DNA from: Beijerinckiaceae bacterium
GTDB lineage: Bacteria > Pseudomonadota > Alphaproteobacteria > Rhizobiales > Beijerinckiaceae
Assembly (NCBI GenBank): GCA_004564215.1
Contig: CP024846.1
Location: forward strand, 2,418,001-2,482,000
Length of the DNA: 64,000 nucleotides
Reading direction: 5' to 3'
The notes beneath the pieces were generated by a model. That model ran no database searches. It was not told the origin of the DNA and was given only the letters and a program-made list of their open reading frames with translations. The position numbers and the translations under genes were made by a program. Of the stretch, positions 8,792 to 20,475 are shown piece after piece; position 1 is the stretch's first letter, and every line of letters begins with the position of its first letter.

Positions 8792-9430
8792 TTAAGCTCC
8801 TTTGGTTTCGAGCGATCCGGCGAGCTGCGCGCGAAGGCTTTGGTTTTCCGTTTCCAACTGCGCCAGACGGGCGTGCAGAGGCGCCATCGCGACTTCGACC
8901 TCCGCTGTTGTGAAACGCGGCGTAATATGTTGGGGGCAGTTCCAGTCGAACGCGTCGAGATGGAGCAGGATGGCGCGCTCCGGCCGGCCCTTGTAACCAG
9001 GGAGTGCCAATCTCTGCGCCAGGTCGGGGCTTTCGTGGATGTCGCGGATCTCGATATGCGCCAGGATCTTGAGGCGTCGGCGGTTGGGATAATCGATCAG
9101 GAACAGTGCCGCTCGGTCATTGGCGGCTGCATTGCCGACGCTGATGTATTGGCGGTTGCCGCGGAAGTCGGCGAAACCGAGAGTTCGCTCGTCCAGAACT
9201 TTCAGGAATCCCGGCGAGCCGCCCCGGTGTTGGATGTAGGGCCACCCCGTTTCAGAAACCGTCGCCATGTAAAAACTGTCGCGCGCGGCAATAAAGCCGG
9301 TTTCCGGCTCGGTGAATCTATTGAAACTGCGCTGGCCGTCGAGTGATTCCCACATCTCGCGGCTGCCATTCTGGGCCTGGACGGCCTTGACGCTCGGTGT
9401 CGCTGTCAGATCGAGGAAGCGGCTGACCAT
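8792..9430 (-). CDS. Pyridoxamine 5-phosphate oxidase-like FMN-binding protein
   Basis: A 212-residue protein of the PNPOx-like split-barrel superfamily. The core reads FIAARDSFYMATVSETGWPYIQHRGGSPGFLKVLDERTLGFADFRGNRQYIS, then a short linker and the second half DRAALFLIDYPNRRRLKILAHIEI. Such proteins bind FMN, F420 or haem and often act as oxidoreductases; the substrate is not evident. The C-terminal 30 residues look like a short coiled coil (LHARLAQLETENQSLRAQL). The ATG at 9430 has an AGAGGGA ribosome site nine bases away. It is divergent from a LysR gene 123 bases off, which is its likely regulator. Confidence 0.85.
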   Translation of the reverse strand: MVSRFLDLTATPSVKAVQAQNGSREMWESLDGQRSFNRFTEPETGFIAARDSFYMATVSETGWPYIQHRGGSPGFLKVLDERTLGFADFRGNRQYISVGNAAANDRAALFLIDYPNRRRLKILAHIEIRDIHESPDLAQRLALPGYKGRPERAILLHLDAFDWNCPQHITPRFTTAEVEVAMAPLHARLAQLETENQSLRAQLAGSLETKGA

Positions 9431-9553
9431 CGGAATATATCCCTCTGTGAGGTGGATCTCGGCGGCCGGGGCCGCGCCAGCAGATCTAGGCCATCGCCTG
9501 CTGCGCGATAATTGCCCTATCCAGCAAGTCTTTATTGTGGAATATGCAATAAT

Positions 9554-10480
9554 ATGGATCGTCTCGAGGCCATGCGCGCATTCACCGCCGTCGCCACGCT
9601 GGGGAGCTTCGCCGAGGCGGCCCGGCAGTTGCGGATTTCGCCTTCCGCGACGACACGCTTGGTCGCCGATCTTGAGGAGAGGCTGGGACTGGTTCTGCTC
9701 AATCGCACCACGCGTTCGGTGCGGCTCACCGAGGGCGGCGAACTCTATCTCGAGCGTTGCAGGCGGGTCCTCGAGGATGTCGACGATGCGGAGCGGGCGG
9801 CGCGGGGGCAAGGCGCCGAACCTCGCGGCGTTCTCAAAATCACCGCGCCCGTCCTGTTTGGTCGCCTCTATGTGATGCCGATCGTCAATCAGGTTCTGGC
9901 CGAGCACCGCCAGCTTTCCATCCGCCTCGTCCTCTCCGACCGCAACATGCACCTCATCGAGGAGGACTTGGATGTCGCCATTCGAATCGGCGATTTGGCC
10001 GACAGCAGTTTAATCGCTGTCAGACTCGGCGGCGTCAGTCGGCTTCTTGTGGCAAGCCCTGACTATTTGATGTGGAGATCCGCGCCCCGAGGGCCTGCCG
10101 ACCTGACCGCGCATGACGTCATTGCTTTCGAGGGCATCGACGCGACCAACGAATGGCGGTTCGAGCCGTCCGGGAAAATCGTGCGGGTCCAGCCTCGGCT
10201 GATGGTCAATTGCGCGGAGTCCGCAATTGCCGCGGCGGAGGCCGGATTGGGCATTACCCGGGCTCTTTCCTATCAGGTCAAGGCAGGGATAGCCGCCGGC
10301 CGCCTCGTTCCGGTCTTGCCGCAGCATACCCGCGAAATCCTGCCTGTCAGTGCTGTCTATCCGGCGCGCCGCATCGCGTCGGCAAACCGGGCGGCCTTCT
10401 TGAGCGCCGCGAAGGCCTATCTCAAAACTCACAGCGTGACGCCGTTCGATGAATGGGCCCCAGCGGCAACGGCCGGGTAG
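9554..10480 (+). CDS. LysR family transcriptional regulator
   Basis: A 308-residue LysR-type regulator. Residues 1-60 form the winged helix-turn-helix (MDRLEAMRAFTAVATLGSFAEAARQLRISPSATTRLVADLEERLG), which is of the subgroup opening with MDRLEAM. Residues about 90-290 are the effector-binding domain (VLKITAPVLFGRLYVMPIVNQVL and on). The ATG at 9554 is chosen because it starts the conserved helix directly. Divergent transcription from the PNPOx-like gene is the classic layout for a LysR regulator and its target; the inducer is unknown. Confidence 0.92.
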   Translation: MDRLEAMRAFTAVATLGSFAEAARQLRISPSATTRLVADLEERLGLVLLNRTTRSVRLTEGGELYLERCRRVLEDVDDAERAARGQGAEPRGVLKITAPVLFGRLYVMPIVNQVLAEHRQLSIRLVLSDRNMHLIEEDLDVAIRIGDLADSSLIAVRLGGVSRLLVASPDYLMWRSAPRGPADLTAHDVIAFEGIDATNEWRFEPSGKIVRVQPRLMVNCAESAIAAAEAGLGITRALSYQVKAGIAAGRLVPVLPQHTREILPVSAVYPARRIASANRAAFLSAAKAYLKTHSVTPFDEWAPAATAG

Positions 10481-10528
10481 CCGCCATTGCGCATGGCCGT
10501 CGGCGACCGCCTCGCGATTTCGCCCTGC

Positions 10529-11356
10529 CTACGCGGCCGAATAGGGCGGATGGTGCAAAGCTTTCGGCGACAAGGTGAACGCCTCATAGCCGGTTTCAGT
10601 GACACCGATCGAATGTTCAAATTGCGCTGAGAGCGAGCGGTCGCGGGTCACCGCCGTCCAGCCATCGGCAAGAATCTTGACGTGCGGCCGGCCGAGATTG
10701 ATCATCGGCTCAATGGTAAAGAACATGCCGGCCTTCAGCACGACGCCTTCGCCGCGCCGGCCATAGTGAAGGATATTGGGCTCGTCGTGGAACAGGCGCC
10801 CAAGCCCATGGCCGCAGAAGTCTCTCACGACGGAACAGCGCTCGGCTTCGGCGAAGTCTTGGATGGCCGCGCCTATGTCGCCCGTCGTGGCGCCCGGGCG
10901 TACAACCGCCATGCCGCGCATCAGCGCCTCATAAGTGACTTCGACAAGACGCTGCGCCCGGCGGGGCACTTCTCCGACTAGAAACATGCGGCTAGAATCG
11001 CCGTGCCAGCCATCCAGGATTAACGTCACGTCGATGTTGACAATGTCGCCGTCCTTGAGCGGCTTGCGGTCAGGCATTCCATGGCACACCACATGATTGA
11101 TCGATGTGCAGATCGATTTCCGATAGCCGCGATAGTCGAGGGGCGCGGGATAGGCATCGTTCGCCATCGCGAAATCGAACACGATCTTGTCAAGCGTTTC
11201 GGTGGTGACGCCCGGCCGCACATATTCCGTCATGAGGTCGAGCGCCTCGGCCGCTAACTGTCCGGCCCGGCGCATTCCGGCGAAATCCGCCGCATCGTGC
11301 AATTTGATGTGTCCGGCTTTCCGTCCCGGTACCTCGACAGCATGAACAAAAGTCAT
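10529..11356 (-). CDS. map: Methionine aminopeptidase, type I
   Basis: A 275-residue cytoplasmic methionine aminopeptidase that removes N-terminal Met from new proteins. The five metal ligands of the pita-bread fold are visible: Asp in NIDVTLIL, Asp in GDSSRMF, His in CGHGLGRLFH, Glu in FTIEPMINLG and Glu in AQFEHSI. The ATG at 11356 gives MTFVHAVEVPGRKAGHIKLHD, an N-terminus of ordinary length. A 48-base upstream block at 11389-11436 recurs ahead of radC. Confidence 0.95.
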   Translation of the reverse strand: MTFVHAVEVPGRKAGHIKLHDAADFAGMRRAGQLAAEALDLMTEYVRPGVTTETLDKIVFDFAMANDAYPAPLDYRGYRKSICTSINHVVCHGMPDRKPLKDGDIVNIDVTLILDGWHGDSSRMFLVGEVPRRAQRLVEVTYEALMRGMAVVRPGATTGDIGAAIQDFAEAERCSVVRDFCGHGLGRLFHDEPNILHYGRRGEGVVLKAGMFFTIEPMINLGRPHVKILADGWTAVTRDRSLSAQFEHSIGVTETGYEAFTLSPKALHHPPYSAA

Positions 11357-11388
11357 CGGTGTTTCCGTGTTCCGCGCGCGTTCACGCT

Positions 11389-11436
11389 GGGTTGAGCAAT
11401 CTGGGGTCAATTTAATCAATTGTTGCACTGAAACAA
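11389..11436 (-). promoter_or_regulatory. Upstream block of map, duplicated ahead of radC
   Basis: This 48-base AT-richer block ends 33 bases before the map start codon on the minus strand and matches 8707-8754 at 41 of 48 positions. On the minus strand it runs from TTGTTTCAGTGCAACAATTG to the CAACCC end. Retention of the block in both places suggests it carries the promoter. No exact sigma-70 boxes are assigned. Confidence 0.5.
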
Positions 11437-11566
11437 GGCCGTCGGCGCGGACCTCCTCATCCGGGGCCGCCCCCGCGCGGTCTTGCTCCTTCGGGCAAAA
11501 TCGGGCAGAACCCGGCCTGCCCCTTTTTGGTCTATTCCCATCGGTTTTTTCGCGGACATTGCATTT

Positions 11567-12874
11567 ATGGCGCCTCCCCTGCGCATCGGTATTGCCGGTC
11601 TCGGCACGGTCGGAGCCGCGGTCATCAAATTGCTCGATCGGCAGGCCGAAGCTCTGCAGCGGCGCACTGGCCGCCGGATCGTGGTAACCGGAGTCTCGGC
11701 CGCTCAACGTGCCAAAGAGCGCGGAATTGATCTTGCCCGCTTCGCTTGGTTCGACGATTGCGTCGCCCTCGCAAAGGCCGAAGAGATTGATTTATTTGTA
11801 GAATTGATCGGGGGAGAGGAGGGCATCGCGCTCGCCGCGGCCGAAGCCGCGCTTGGCTCGGGCAAATCCTTCGTGACCGCCAATAAGGCGCTTTTGGCCA
11901 AACATGGCATGCATTTGGCCCATTTGGCGGAAGACAGTGGCGTCGCGCTTGCTTTCGAGGCGTCGGTCGCCGGCGGCATTCCGATCGTCAAAACCCTCCG
12001 CGAGGGCTTGGCTGGCAATTCCATCGAGCGCGTCTACGGCATCCTGAACGGCACCTGCAATTACATCCTGAGCCGGATGGAATTGGAGGCGCTCTCCTTC
12101 GCGGACTGCCTGAGCGAGGCCCAAAAGCTCGGCTATGCGGAGGCGGACCCAAGCTTCGATATTGGCGGGTTCGACACCGCGCATAAGCTCGCGATCCTGA
12201 CATCGCTAGCCTTTGGAACCGCGATTGATCCGGCGGCCATCGCGGTCGAGGGCATCGAGGCGATTACCCTGGCCGATCTCGAAGCGGCGGCCGAACTCGG
12301 CTACCGCGTCAAGCTTCTGGGTGTTGCGCAGCGCACGCCGTTTGGCATCGAGCAGCGCGTCCATCCGACCATGGTACCGAAATCCTCGGCGATTGCGCAG
12401 GTCATGGGCGTCACCAATGCGGTCACGATCGATGCGGATGCGGTCCATGAGCTGACGCTCGTCGGCCCCGGAGCGGGCGGCGAGGCCACGGCCTCGGCGA
12501 TTGTCGCCGATATCGCCGATATAGCGCGGGGCGTCCGCTCGTCGCCCTTCGGATGGCCGGCCGCTTCGCTGACACCGGCACGGCATGCGCCCATGCAGCT
12601 GCACGAAGGCGGCTATTATATCAGGCTTTCGGTGTTCGACCGGCCAGGTGCCGCGGCGGCGATTGCAACCCGCATGGCCGAGCGCGATATTTCCTTGGAA
12701 AGCATCGTCCAGCGCCGCCGTCCGGGGACGCAGGCGAGCGTCAACAGTGCGGTGCCGGTGGTTTTGATCACCCATGCAACCCATGAAAAAACCGTCCGCC
12801 AGGCGCTCGAAGCGGTGGTCGCCGACGGTTTCTTGTCCGAGAAGCCGCAAGTTATTCGGATCGAGCGGGAGTGA
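11567..12874 (+). CDS. hom: Homoserine dehydrogenase
   Basis: A 435-residue enzyme reducing aspartate semialdehyde to homoserine, the branch point to methionine and threonine. The NAD(P)-binding Rossmann motif IGIAGLGTVG is at residues 7-16. The catalytic domain shows NGTCNYILSRME and GYAEADPSFDIGGFDTAHKLAILTSLAFG. A C-terminal ACT domain (YYIRLSVFDRPGAAAAIATRMAERDISLESIVQRR) is the usual site of threonine feedback. The ATG at 11567 is chosen from the conserved MAPPLRIGIAG start; its ribosome site is weak. It is divergent from map. Confidence 0.95.
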   Translation: MAPPLRIGIAGLGTVGAAVIKLLDRQAEALQRRTGRRIVVTGVSAAQRAKERGIDLARFAWFDDCVALAKAEEIDLFVELIGGEEGIALAAAEAALGSGKSFVTANKALLAKHGMHLAHLAEDSGVALAFEASVAGGIPIVKTLREGLAGNSIERVYGILNGTCNYILSRMELEALSFADCLSEAQKLGYAEADPSFDIGGFDTAHKLAILTSLAFGTAIDPAAIAVEGIEAITLADLEAAAELGYRVKLLGVAQRTPFGIEQRVHPTMVPKSSAIAQVMGVTNAVTIDADAVHELTLVGPGAGGEATASAIVADIADIARGVRSSPFGWPAASLTPARHAPMQLHEGGYYIRLSVFDRPGAAAAIATRMAERDISLESIVQRRRPGTQASVNSAVPVVLITHATHEKTVRQALEAVVADGFLSEKPQVIRIERE

Positions 12875-12891
12875 TCGACCAAGTCGGTCAC
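12871..12891. terminator. Possible convergent hairpin between hom and the FAD oxidoreductase gene
   Basis: The sequence GTGATCGACC-AA-GTCGGTCAC can fold into an 8-9 bp stem with one wobble pair. It overlaps the hom stop codon and lies at the end of the facing gene. There is no long T-run, so a role as a bidirectional transcript end is only a suggestion. Confidence 0.3.
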
Positions 12892-14246
12892 TCAAGAAAT
12901 TGCGCGAAATAGGGCGTGGTGAAGCGGGGCTTCGCCAATTTGCGCGGGATCCTCACGTCTCCTTTCTTGAGCCATTGAGTTTGGATCGGCGAGACGTTGG
13001 CCCCGAGCCGATGAATGGCCAGTTCGTTATATTCGCGCGAGAACTGCTGCCATAGAGGCTCCGCGGGGTTCGAACAGAGCGGGTCGAATGAAAAGGATAG
13101 TCCGGGGCCGCCCGAATAGAGCCCAAACGGCTTTTTCTCCTTCGTCGGACGCCGCACAAAATAGGTCGCCCAGCCGCTTGGCGAAAAGCCCGTTTTTTCG
13201 TGAAACGTTTGAGCGAAGGCGTAGCTCTCGGTCACGACCTTTTCGACCTGCGAGATGTCATGCTCGTAATATTGGAAGTCGAGCCGTGCTTCATTCTTGC
13301 TGGGGCGCCAATATTCATTGACGAAATCGGCCCGCGAATAGACGAGCCCCTTGGGCTGCGGGACTTCGACGCCGTCGAAGCCGTGCTGGATCGCGAGACG
13401 CTTGGCGACACGAAAAGCGTCGCATTCGAGCCTGAATTCGGGTGGCGTGGACGTGCCGGGACCGGCCTTGAAACGCTGATCGAAAAAGCTTGCGAGCTGG
13501 TGCAGAAAGACGATGGCGAGGAGCGCGTCGCATTGTGCTTGCTTCGCAAGCAAGGCGGCGGCAAGTTCGGCCGGAGTTGCAAAGGCCCCCATCGAAATGT
13601 CCGACCTGCAGAGTGTTGCCGGGCGCGTCTCGACGAGACATTCGACGATGATTCCGGCAAGGCCGAAGGAACATTTGAATTCGTGAAATGTGGCACCGTC
13701 CTGATGGTCCGAAAGAGTGCATAAAGCTCCGTTTTCGTCGACATAGGTGATCCCGACGACATGGGCCGAGAAATATCCGGGGCCATCGAGGGAAGACTCC
13801 TTGGTGTCGCCGGCCGCCACGGATCCGACGCTGGCTTCGCCGATTTCGGCCTGGAATGGAATCTCCAGTCCGTGCGCCTGCAACCACATATTGAGCTTTT
13901 TGAGACGGCATCCGGCTTGCACGCGCACCACGTCTCTTCCCGCGGCATCGCGTTCGACATCGATCACTTCGTCGAGCTTGCGCAGGCAGATCATGGTCCC
14001 GCCATCGTTCACGAAAGTGGATGAGACCGACATCATCGAGCCGACCGGATTGACCGGTGTCGGGAATCGCACGCTGTCGCGCACCAGGGTCTGCACGTCG
14101 GCGTAACTGATGGGTTCGGCAAAGACCGCCGGTTTTGTCGTGCGGTGCAAGCCCCAATTGCTGTAGCTGCGTCCCTCGGCCTGGATCAATCCTTGGAAAA
14201 CGAGGGGCTCCGTCGTGGATGACCCGGAGAAAGGTTTATGTTCCAT
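12888..14246 (-). CDS. FAD-binding oxidoreductase (PCMH/VAO-type)
   Basis: A 452-residue flavoenzyme of the VAO superfamily. The FAD-binding PCMH domain covers about residues 35-200, with NPVGSMMSVSSTFVNDGGTMICLRKLDEVIDV and VQAGCRLKKLNMWLQAHGLEIP. The remaining half resembles the cap and C-terminal regions of aldonolactone or alditol oxidases. No signal peptide is seen. The ATG at 14246 has GGAGG eight bases upstream. It follows an NTF2-like gene by 68 bases on the same strand, so the two probably form an operon of unknown substrate. Confidence 0.8.
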   Translation of the reverse strand: MEHKPFSGSSTTEPLVFQGLIQAEGRSYSNWGLHRTTKPAVFAEPISYADVQTLVRDSVRFPTPVNPVGSMMSVSSTFVNDGGTMICLRKLDEVIDVERDAAGRDVVRVQAGCRLKKLNMWLQAHGLEIPFQAEIGEASVGSVAAGDTKESSLDGPGYFSAHVVGITYVDENGALCTLSDHQDGATFHEFKCSFGLAGIIVECLVETRPATLCRSDISMGAFATPAELAAALLAKQAQCDALLAIVFLHQLASFFDQRFKAGPGTSTPPEFRLECDAFRVAKRLAIQHGFDGVEVPQPKGLVYSRADFVNEYWRPSKNEARLDFQYYEHDISQVEKVVTESYAFAQTFHEKTGFSPSGWATYFVRRPTKEKKPFGLYSGGPGLSFSFDPLCSNPAEPLWQQFSREYNELAIHRLGANVSPIQTQWLKKGDVRIPRKLAKPRFTTPYFAQFLE

Positions 14247-14314
14247 GTAATTGGCCTCCGCAGATCGAATTAAAAAACGACGAAAGGCGCCGGGGCGGCC
14301 GACGCCTCCTCGGT

Positions 14315-14713
14315 TCACGCGGCGATTGCGTCGACAATGGCCGCCGTGTCGTAGAATTCCTGGAAACGCTCGATCTTGCCGCCTTTGACGGTGAATACAT
14401 GTGCCCATTCGCTGTCGAATTTCTTGCCGGTGTGCTTGACCCGCGCGAGGGTGCGACCAATGACTGTCACAGTGTCGTCGGCAGCGAAGAACTGGCGCGG
14501 CTCGAAGGCTTCGAAATCGAGGGTGTCGGTCAGCGCCTTGAAGAAAGAGGCCGCGCCCTCAATTCCGCTGTGCTTGCCGCGCCAGGGGATCGTTTTGGCG
14601 GCGGTTGAGGAAATCCAGTCGATCGAGGGGTCAAGGCGATCAAGGATGGTCTTCAGATCGCCGCGTCCAAAGGCTTCATAAAGCGAATGAATCAATGCGG
14701 AATTGCCAGTCAT
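14315..14713 (-). CDS. NTF2-like / SnoaL-type protein
   Basis: A 132-residue alpha+beta barrel protein of the SnoaL/ketosteroid-isomerase-like group: SLYEAFGRGDLKTILDRLDPSIDWIS, then FFKALTDTLDFEAFEPRQFFAADDTVTVIGRTLARVKHTGKKFDSEWAHVFTVKGGKI and a closing EFYDTAAIVDAI. Members act as small isomerases, cyclases or ligand carriers. Being first in a two-gene unit with the FAD oxidoreductase suggests they handle the same small molecule. Confidence 0.8.
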   Translation of the reverse strand: MTGNSALIHSLYEAFGRGDLKTILDRLDPSIDWISSTAAKTIPWRGKHSGIEGAASFFKALTDTLDFEAFEPRQFFAADDTVTVIGRTLARVKHTGKKFDSEWAHVFTVKGGKIERFQEFYDTAAIVDAIAA

Positions 14714-14921
14714 GTTTACCTCTTGCCGGCTGTGTGAATGTAGATCTCGGCAAAGGCGTTACAGCTGGCGCGGGAATTTAGATGCACGGCCTGCGTAATT
14801 TTTTCTGCTTTTCAGTTGGAGGGGCGGTAATCATTGTCGAAAAGTCGGTGCTCCGATGCCGACTGCATTTGCGCGCCGACAGGCCCTTTGATCCGCACCC
14901 GATTCGGCCCATATTGGGGGC

Positions 14922-17500
<2,579 letters not shown>

Positions 17501-17504
<4 letters not shown>

Positions 17505-17800
17505 GCCCTGCGCGATGCCGATGCGGCGCGACGGCATTGCTTGCGGGCCTGTGCCTTTCAACCTTGCCCTCCGCGGCCGGCCAGCAGTTGATCCCGACGC
17601 CCTTTCCGGAGCAGCTTGGCCCGAACGGACAAATCGGCGAGGGTGCGCGTGAACCGCGTTGGCATCAGCATTTGATCCCCGATCCGGTTCCGCAGTCGCT
17701 TGGGCCCAATGCGCTCGGCAATCCGCGCCCCTGGCATCGCCACCGCCATCAACATCTTTTGCCTTCACCCTATTGGCGGCAATATCATCATTGGCGCTGA
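17501..17800 (+). CDS. Small exported His/Pro-rich protein
   Basis: A 99-residue protein starting at a GTG that overlaps the uvrB stop codon (GTGA), implying translational coupling; a TTG at 17483 is an alternative. An N-terminal signal peptide ([20 protein letters not shown]) is followed by a low-complexity mature region with two related segments, [19 protein letters not shown] and [17 protein letters not shown], and a histidine- and tryptophan-rich end ([10 protein letters not shown]). The histidines suggest metal binding in the periplasm, which is inference. I do not recognise a family. Confidence 0.6.
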
Positions 17801-17822
17801 GCGCAACTCTCGAGGCCGACAC

Positions 17823-19655
17823 ATGCCATTGAAGATCGAGGATTATGCGTTGATCGGAGACTGCGAGACGGCGGCCCTCGTCGGGCGTGACCTCTCCATC
17901 GACTGGCTCTGCTGGCCGCGTTTCGATTCGTCGGCTTGTTTCGCCGGTCTCCTTGGCAGCAAGGACAATGGGCGATGGATGATCGAGCCGGTCGATCCAG
18001 CCGCCAAAGTGACCCGAACTTATCGCGGCAATTCCTTGATCCTCGAAACCACGATCGAAACCACGGAAGGCATTGCCGTGGTCGTGGACTTCATGCCGAC
18101 GCGCACCCGCGGCTCGCATCTCATTCGTCTCGTGCAAGGCAAAAAGGGCAGCGTCAAATTTAGGACCGAACTCATCATCCGGTTCGATTACGGCTCGGTC
18201 GTGCCATGGGTACGCCGCTGCGACGATGGGAGCCTGCAGGCTGTCGCGGGGCCTGACCGCCTTGTCCTTCGCGCGCCCATCAGGCTTCGTCCCAAAGGCC
18301 GCACCCATGTCGGCGAATTCACCGCCGTGGCCGGTGAAACGACGGATTTTACTTTGAGCTACGGCGTATCCTATCTGGAGACTCCAAGGGCGATCGATCC
18401 CATTCAAGCGCTTGAGAAAACCGAGAAGACGTGGAGTGCCTGGTCCAAACCGTTCGAGGGAGCAGGCCCATGGTCGGCTGCGGTCGTCCGTTCGCTGGTC
18501 ACGTTGCGGGCGCTGATCTTTCAGGAAAGCGGCGGTATCGTCGCAGCTCCAACCACCTCACTCCCGGAGCAATTGGGTGGCTCCCGTAACTGGGACTACC
18601 GGTTTTGTTGGCTGCGCGACGCGACCTTCACTTTGCTCGCCCTGATGAATGCGGGCTACGCGGATGAGGCCAAGCGGTGGCGCGCATGGCTGATCCGCGC
18701 TGTGGGCGGCGAACCGTCGCTGGTGCAAATTCTTTATGGGATCGGCGGCGAGCGGTTCTTGCCGGAACGGACTCTTCCCTGGCTTTCCGGCTACGACGGC
18801 GCAAAACCGGTCCGCGTCGGCAACGCGGCGGCGGCTCAATTGCAGCTCGATATTTATGGCGAGGTGCTCGACGCCCTGTATCAAAGCCGCAATCGTGGGT
18901 TGGTTTCGGATGCGTCGGATTGGATGCTGCAAATCGAACTCTTGAAGCATCTTGAAAAAATCTGGGAATTTCCCGACGAAGGAATTTGGGAGGTGCGTGG
19001 GCCGCGCCGCCATTTCACCCATTCGAAAGTCATGGCCTGGGTCGCCTTCGACCGAGGGGTCAAGAGCATCGAGCAATTTGGCTTTGTGGGGCCGCTCGAT
19101 CATTGGCGGCAGCTGCGCCAGCGCATTCACGACGAGGTTTGCGAGAAAGGGTTCGACGCGGAACTCGGGACCTTCACACAGAGCTATGGCGTGAAGCAGC
19201 TCGACGCCAGCCTTCTGATGATCGTGCTCGTGGGCTTTTTGCCGCCCGAGGACAAGCGGGTGCGCGGCACGGTCGAGGCAATCGAACGGCGCTTGGTGGT
19301 GGATGGCTTCGTGCGCCGCTACGATACGCTGACCGCGGAGGATGGTTTGCCGGCGGGCGAAGGAGCATTCCTCGCCTGCAGCTGCTGGCTCGTCGATAAT
19401 CTCGTGCTCTTGGGGAGGTTGGACGATGCCCGGCAATTGTTCCAGCGGCTTCTCGCCGTGCGCAATGATCTCGGATTGTTATCCGAGGAATATGATCCCG
19501 CCGCAAAACGACTCGTCGGCAATTTTCCGCAGGCCTTTTCGCATATCGCCTTGATCAACTCGGCCTATAATCTCAATCGGGCGGCAAAGCCCGCGGAACA
19601 GCGCTCCGGTGCCAAAGCCCCGGAGACGGATGACGATCCATCGGCTTTGTTTTAG
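17823..19655 (+). CDS. Glycoside hydrolase family 15 protein (glucoamylase/trehalase-like)
   Basis: A 610-residue cytoplasmic GH15 enzyme. The N-terminal beta domain opens with MPLKIEDYALIGDCETAALVGRDLSIDWLCWPRFDS. The (alpha/alpha)6 barrel carries GGSRNWDYRFCWLRDATFTL, and the acid and base glutamates are expected in DEGIWEVRG and in LLSEEYDP. Bacterial members hydrolyse alpha-glucosides, and some close relatives are trehalases, so the substrate is open. No signal peptide is present. It starts 22 bases after the small exported protein and may belong to the same transcript as uvrB. Confidence 0.9.
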   Translation: MPLKIEDYALIGDCETAALVGRDLSIDWLCWPRFDSSACFAGLLGSKDNGRWMIEPVDPAAKVTRTYRGNSLILETTIETTEGIAVVVDFMPTRTRGSHLIRLVQGKKGSVKFRTELIIRFDYGSVVPWVRRCDDGSLQAVAGPDRLVLRAPIRLRPKGRTHVGEFTAVAGETTDFTLSYGVSYLETPRAIDPIQALEKTEKTWSAWSKPFEGAGPWSAAVVRSLVTLRALIFQESGGIVAAPTTSLPEQLGGSRNWDYRFCWLRDATFTLLALMNAGYADEAKRWRAWLIRAVGGEPSLVQILYGIGGERFLPERTLPWLSGYDGAKPVRVGNAAAAQLQLDIYGEVLDALYQSRNRGLVSDASDWMLQIELLKHLEKIWEFPDEGIWEVRGPRRHFTHSKVMAWVAFDRGVKSIEQFGFVGPLDHWRQLRQRIHDEVCEKGFDAELGTFTQSYGVKQLDASLLMIVLVGFLPPEDKRVRGTVEAIERRLVVDGFVRRYDTLTAEDGLPAGEGAFLACSCWLVDNLVLLGRLDDARQLFQRLLAVRNDLGLLSEEYDPAAKRLVGNFPQAFSHIALINSAYNLNRAAKPAEQRSGAKAPETDDDPSALF

Positions 19656-19665
19656 TCTGGAAAAT

Positions 19666-20475
19666 TCACTCGTTGCCGGCGAGCTTCGAGGCGAAATAGG
19701 CGATGGTCCGCGAATAGACGTCAGCCTTGTTCCATTCCTTGATGACGGCGAAATTGGCCGATCCCGGCGTCCAGTCACCGCCACGCTGCCAGCCGTAACC
19801 CTTGAGGTAATTCGCGGTCGAGGCGAGCACATCGGGGATGCTATGGATGAGGTCGACCCGCCCATCGCCGTCGAAATCAATACCGTATTTGAGATAGGAC
19901 GATGGCATGAATTGGGTCTGGCCGAGTTCGCCGGCCCAAGCGCCCCGCATTGCCCCCGGGGCCAAATCCCCGCGCTGAACAAGGCGCAAGGCATCGAGGA
20001 GCTCGGCCTGAAATCTATCGGTGCGGCGGCAATCGAAAGCAAGAGTGGCTAGGGCCCGTAAAGTTGGCGTATTGCCATTGACCGCGCCGAAATCTGTTTC
20101 GAGACCCCAGATCGCAACAATCACGGGAGCTGGTACGCCATAGGTCTGCTCAATCCGGGAAAAGGTCGGTCCATATTGCTTGATAAGCGCGGCGCCCTTG
20201 TGGAGTCGGTAGGAGTTGACCATTCGGCCCGCGAATTGTTCGAAGCTTTGATGAAAAACATGCTGGCCGTGATCCTTCGAAACGATGGAGGGATCATAGC
20301 TGACACCATCGAGGGCACTAATTGCCGATTGGGAAATGCCTTGCGCCGCAGCTTCCCGCTTGAAACCGGCAAGCCATGCCTCGAAACCGGCTGGATCGCG
20401 GCAGGTCGCAGCTTCAACCGGAGCCAGCCAAAGGAGGCAAATGAGCAACGCCGAAAAGCGGATCATCGATCGCAT
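19666..20475 (-). CDS. mltB: Lytic murein transglycosylase B-like (GH103)
   Basis: A 269-residue periplasmic enzyme cleaving peptidoglycan glycan strands with formation of 1,6-anhydromuramic acid. A signal peptide covers about residues 1-23. The catalytic Glu126 lies in AIWGLETDFG. Further GH103 features are GELGQTQFMPSSYLKYGIDFDGDG and the SIPDVLASTANYLKGYGW segment. No clear lipobox is seen, so it is probably soluble rather than membrane anchored. The ATG at 20475 has GGAG nine bases away. Confidence 0.92.
   Translation of the reverse strand: MRSMIRFSALLICLLWLAPVEAATCRDPAGFEAWLAGFKREAAAQGISQSAISALDGVSYDPSIVSKDHGQHVFHQSFEQFAGRMVNSYRLHKGAALIKQYGPTFSRIEQTYGVPAPVIVAIWGLETDFGAVNGNTPTLRALATLAFDCRRTDRFQAELLDALRLVQRGDLAPGAMRGAWAGELGQTQFMPSSYLKYGIDFDGDGRVDLIHSIPDVLASTANYLKGYGWQRGGDWTPGSANFAVIKEWNKADVYSRTIAYFASKLAGNE

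Noticed and set aside
11389..11436. Riboswitch or tRNA-like structure upstream of map/hom
   Set aside because: The block is AT-rich, with no conserved stem set; its second copy at radC is explained by duplication.
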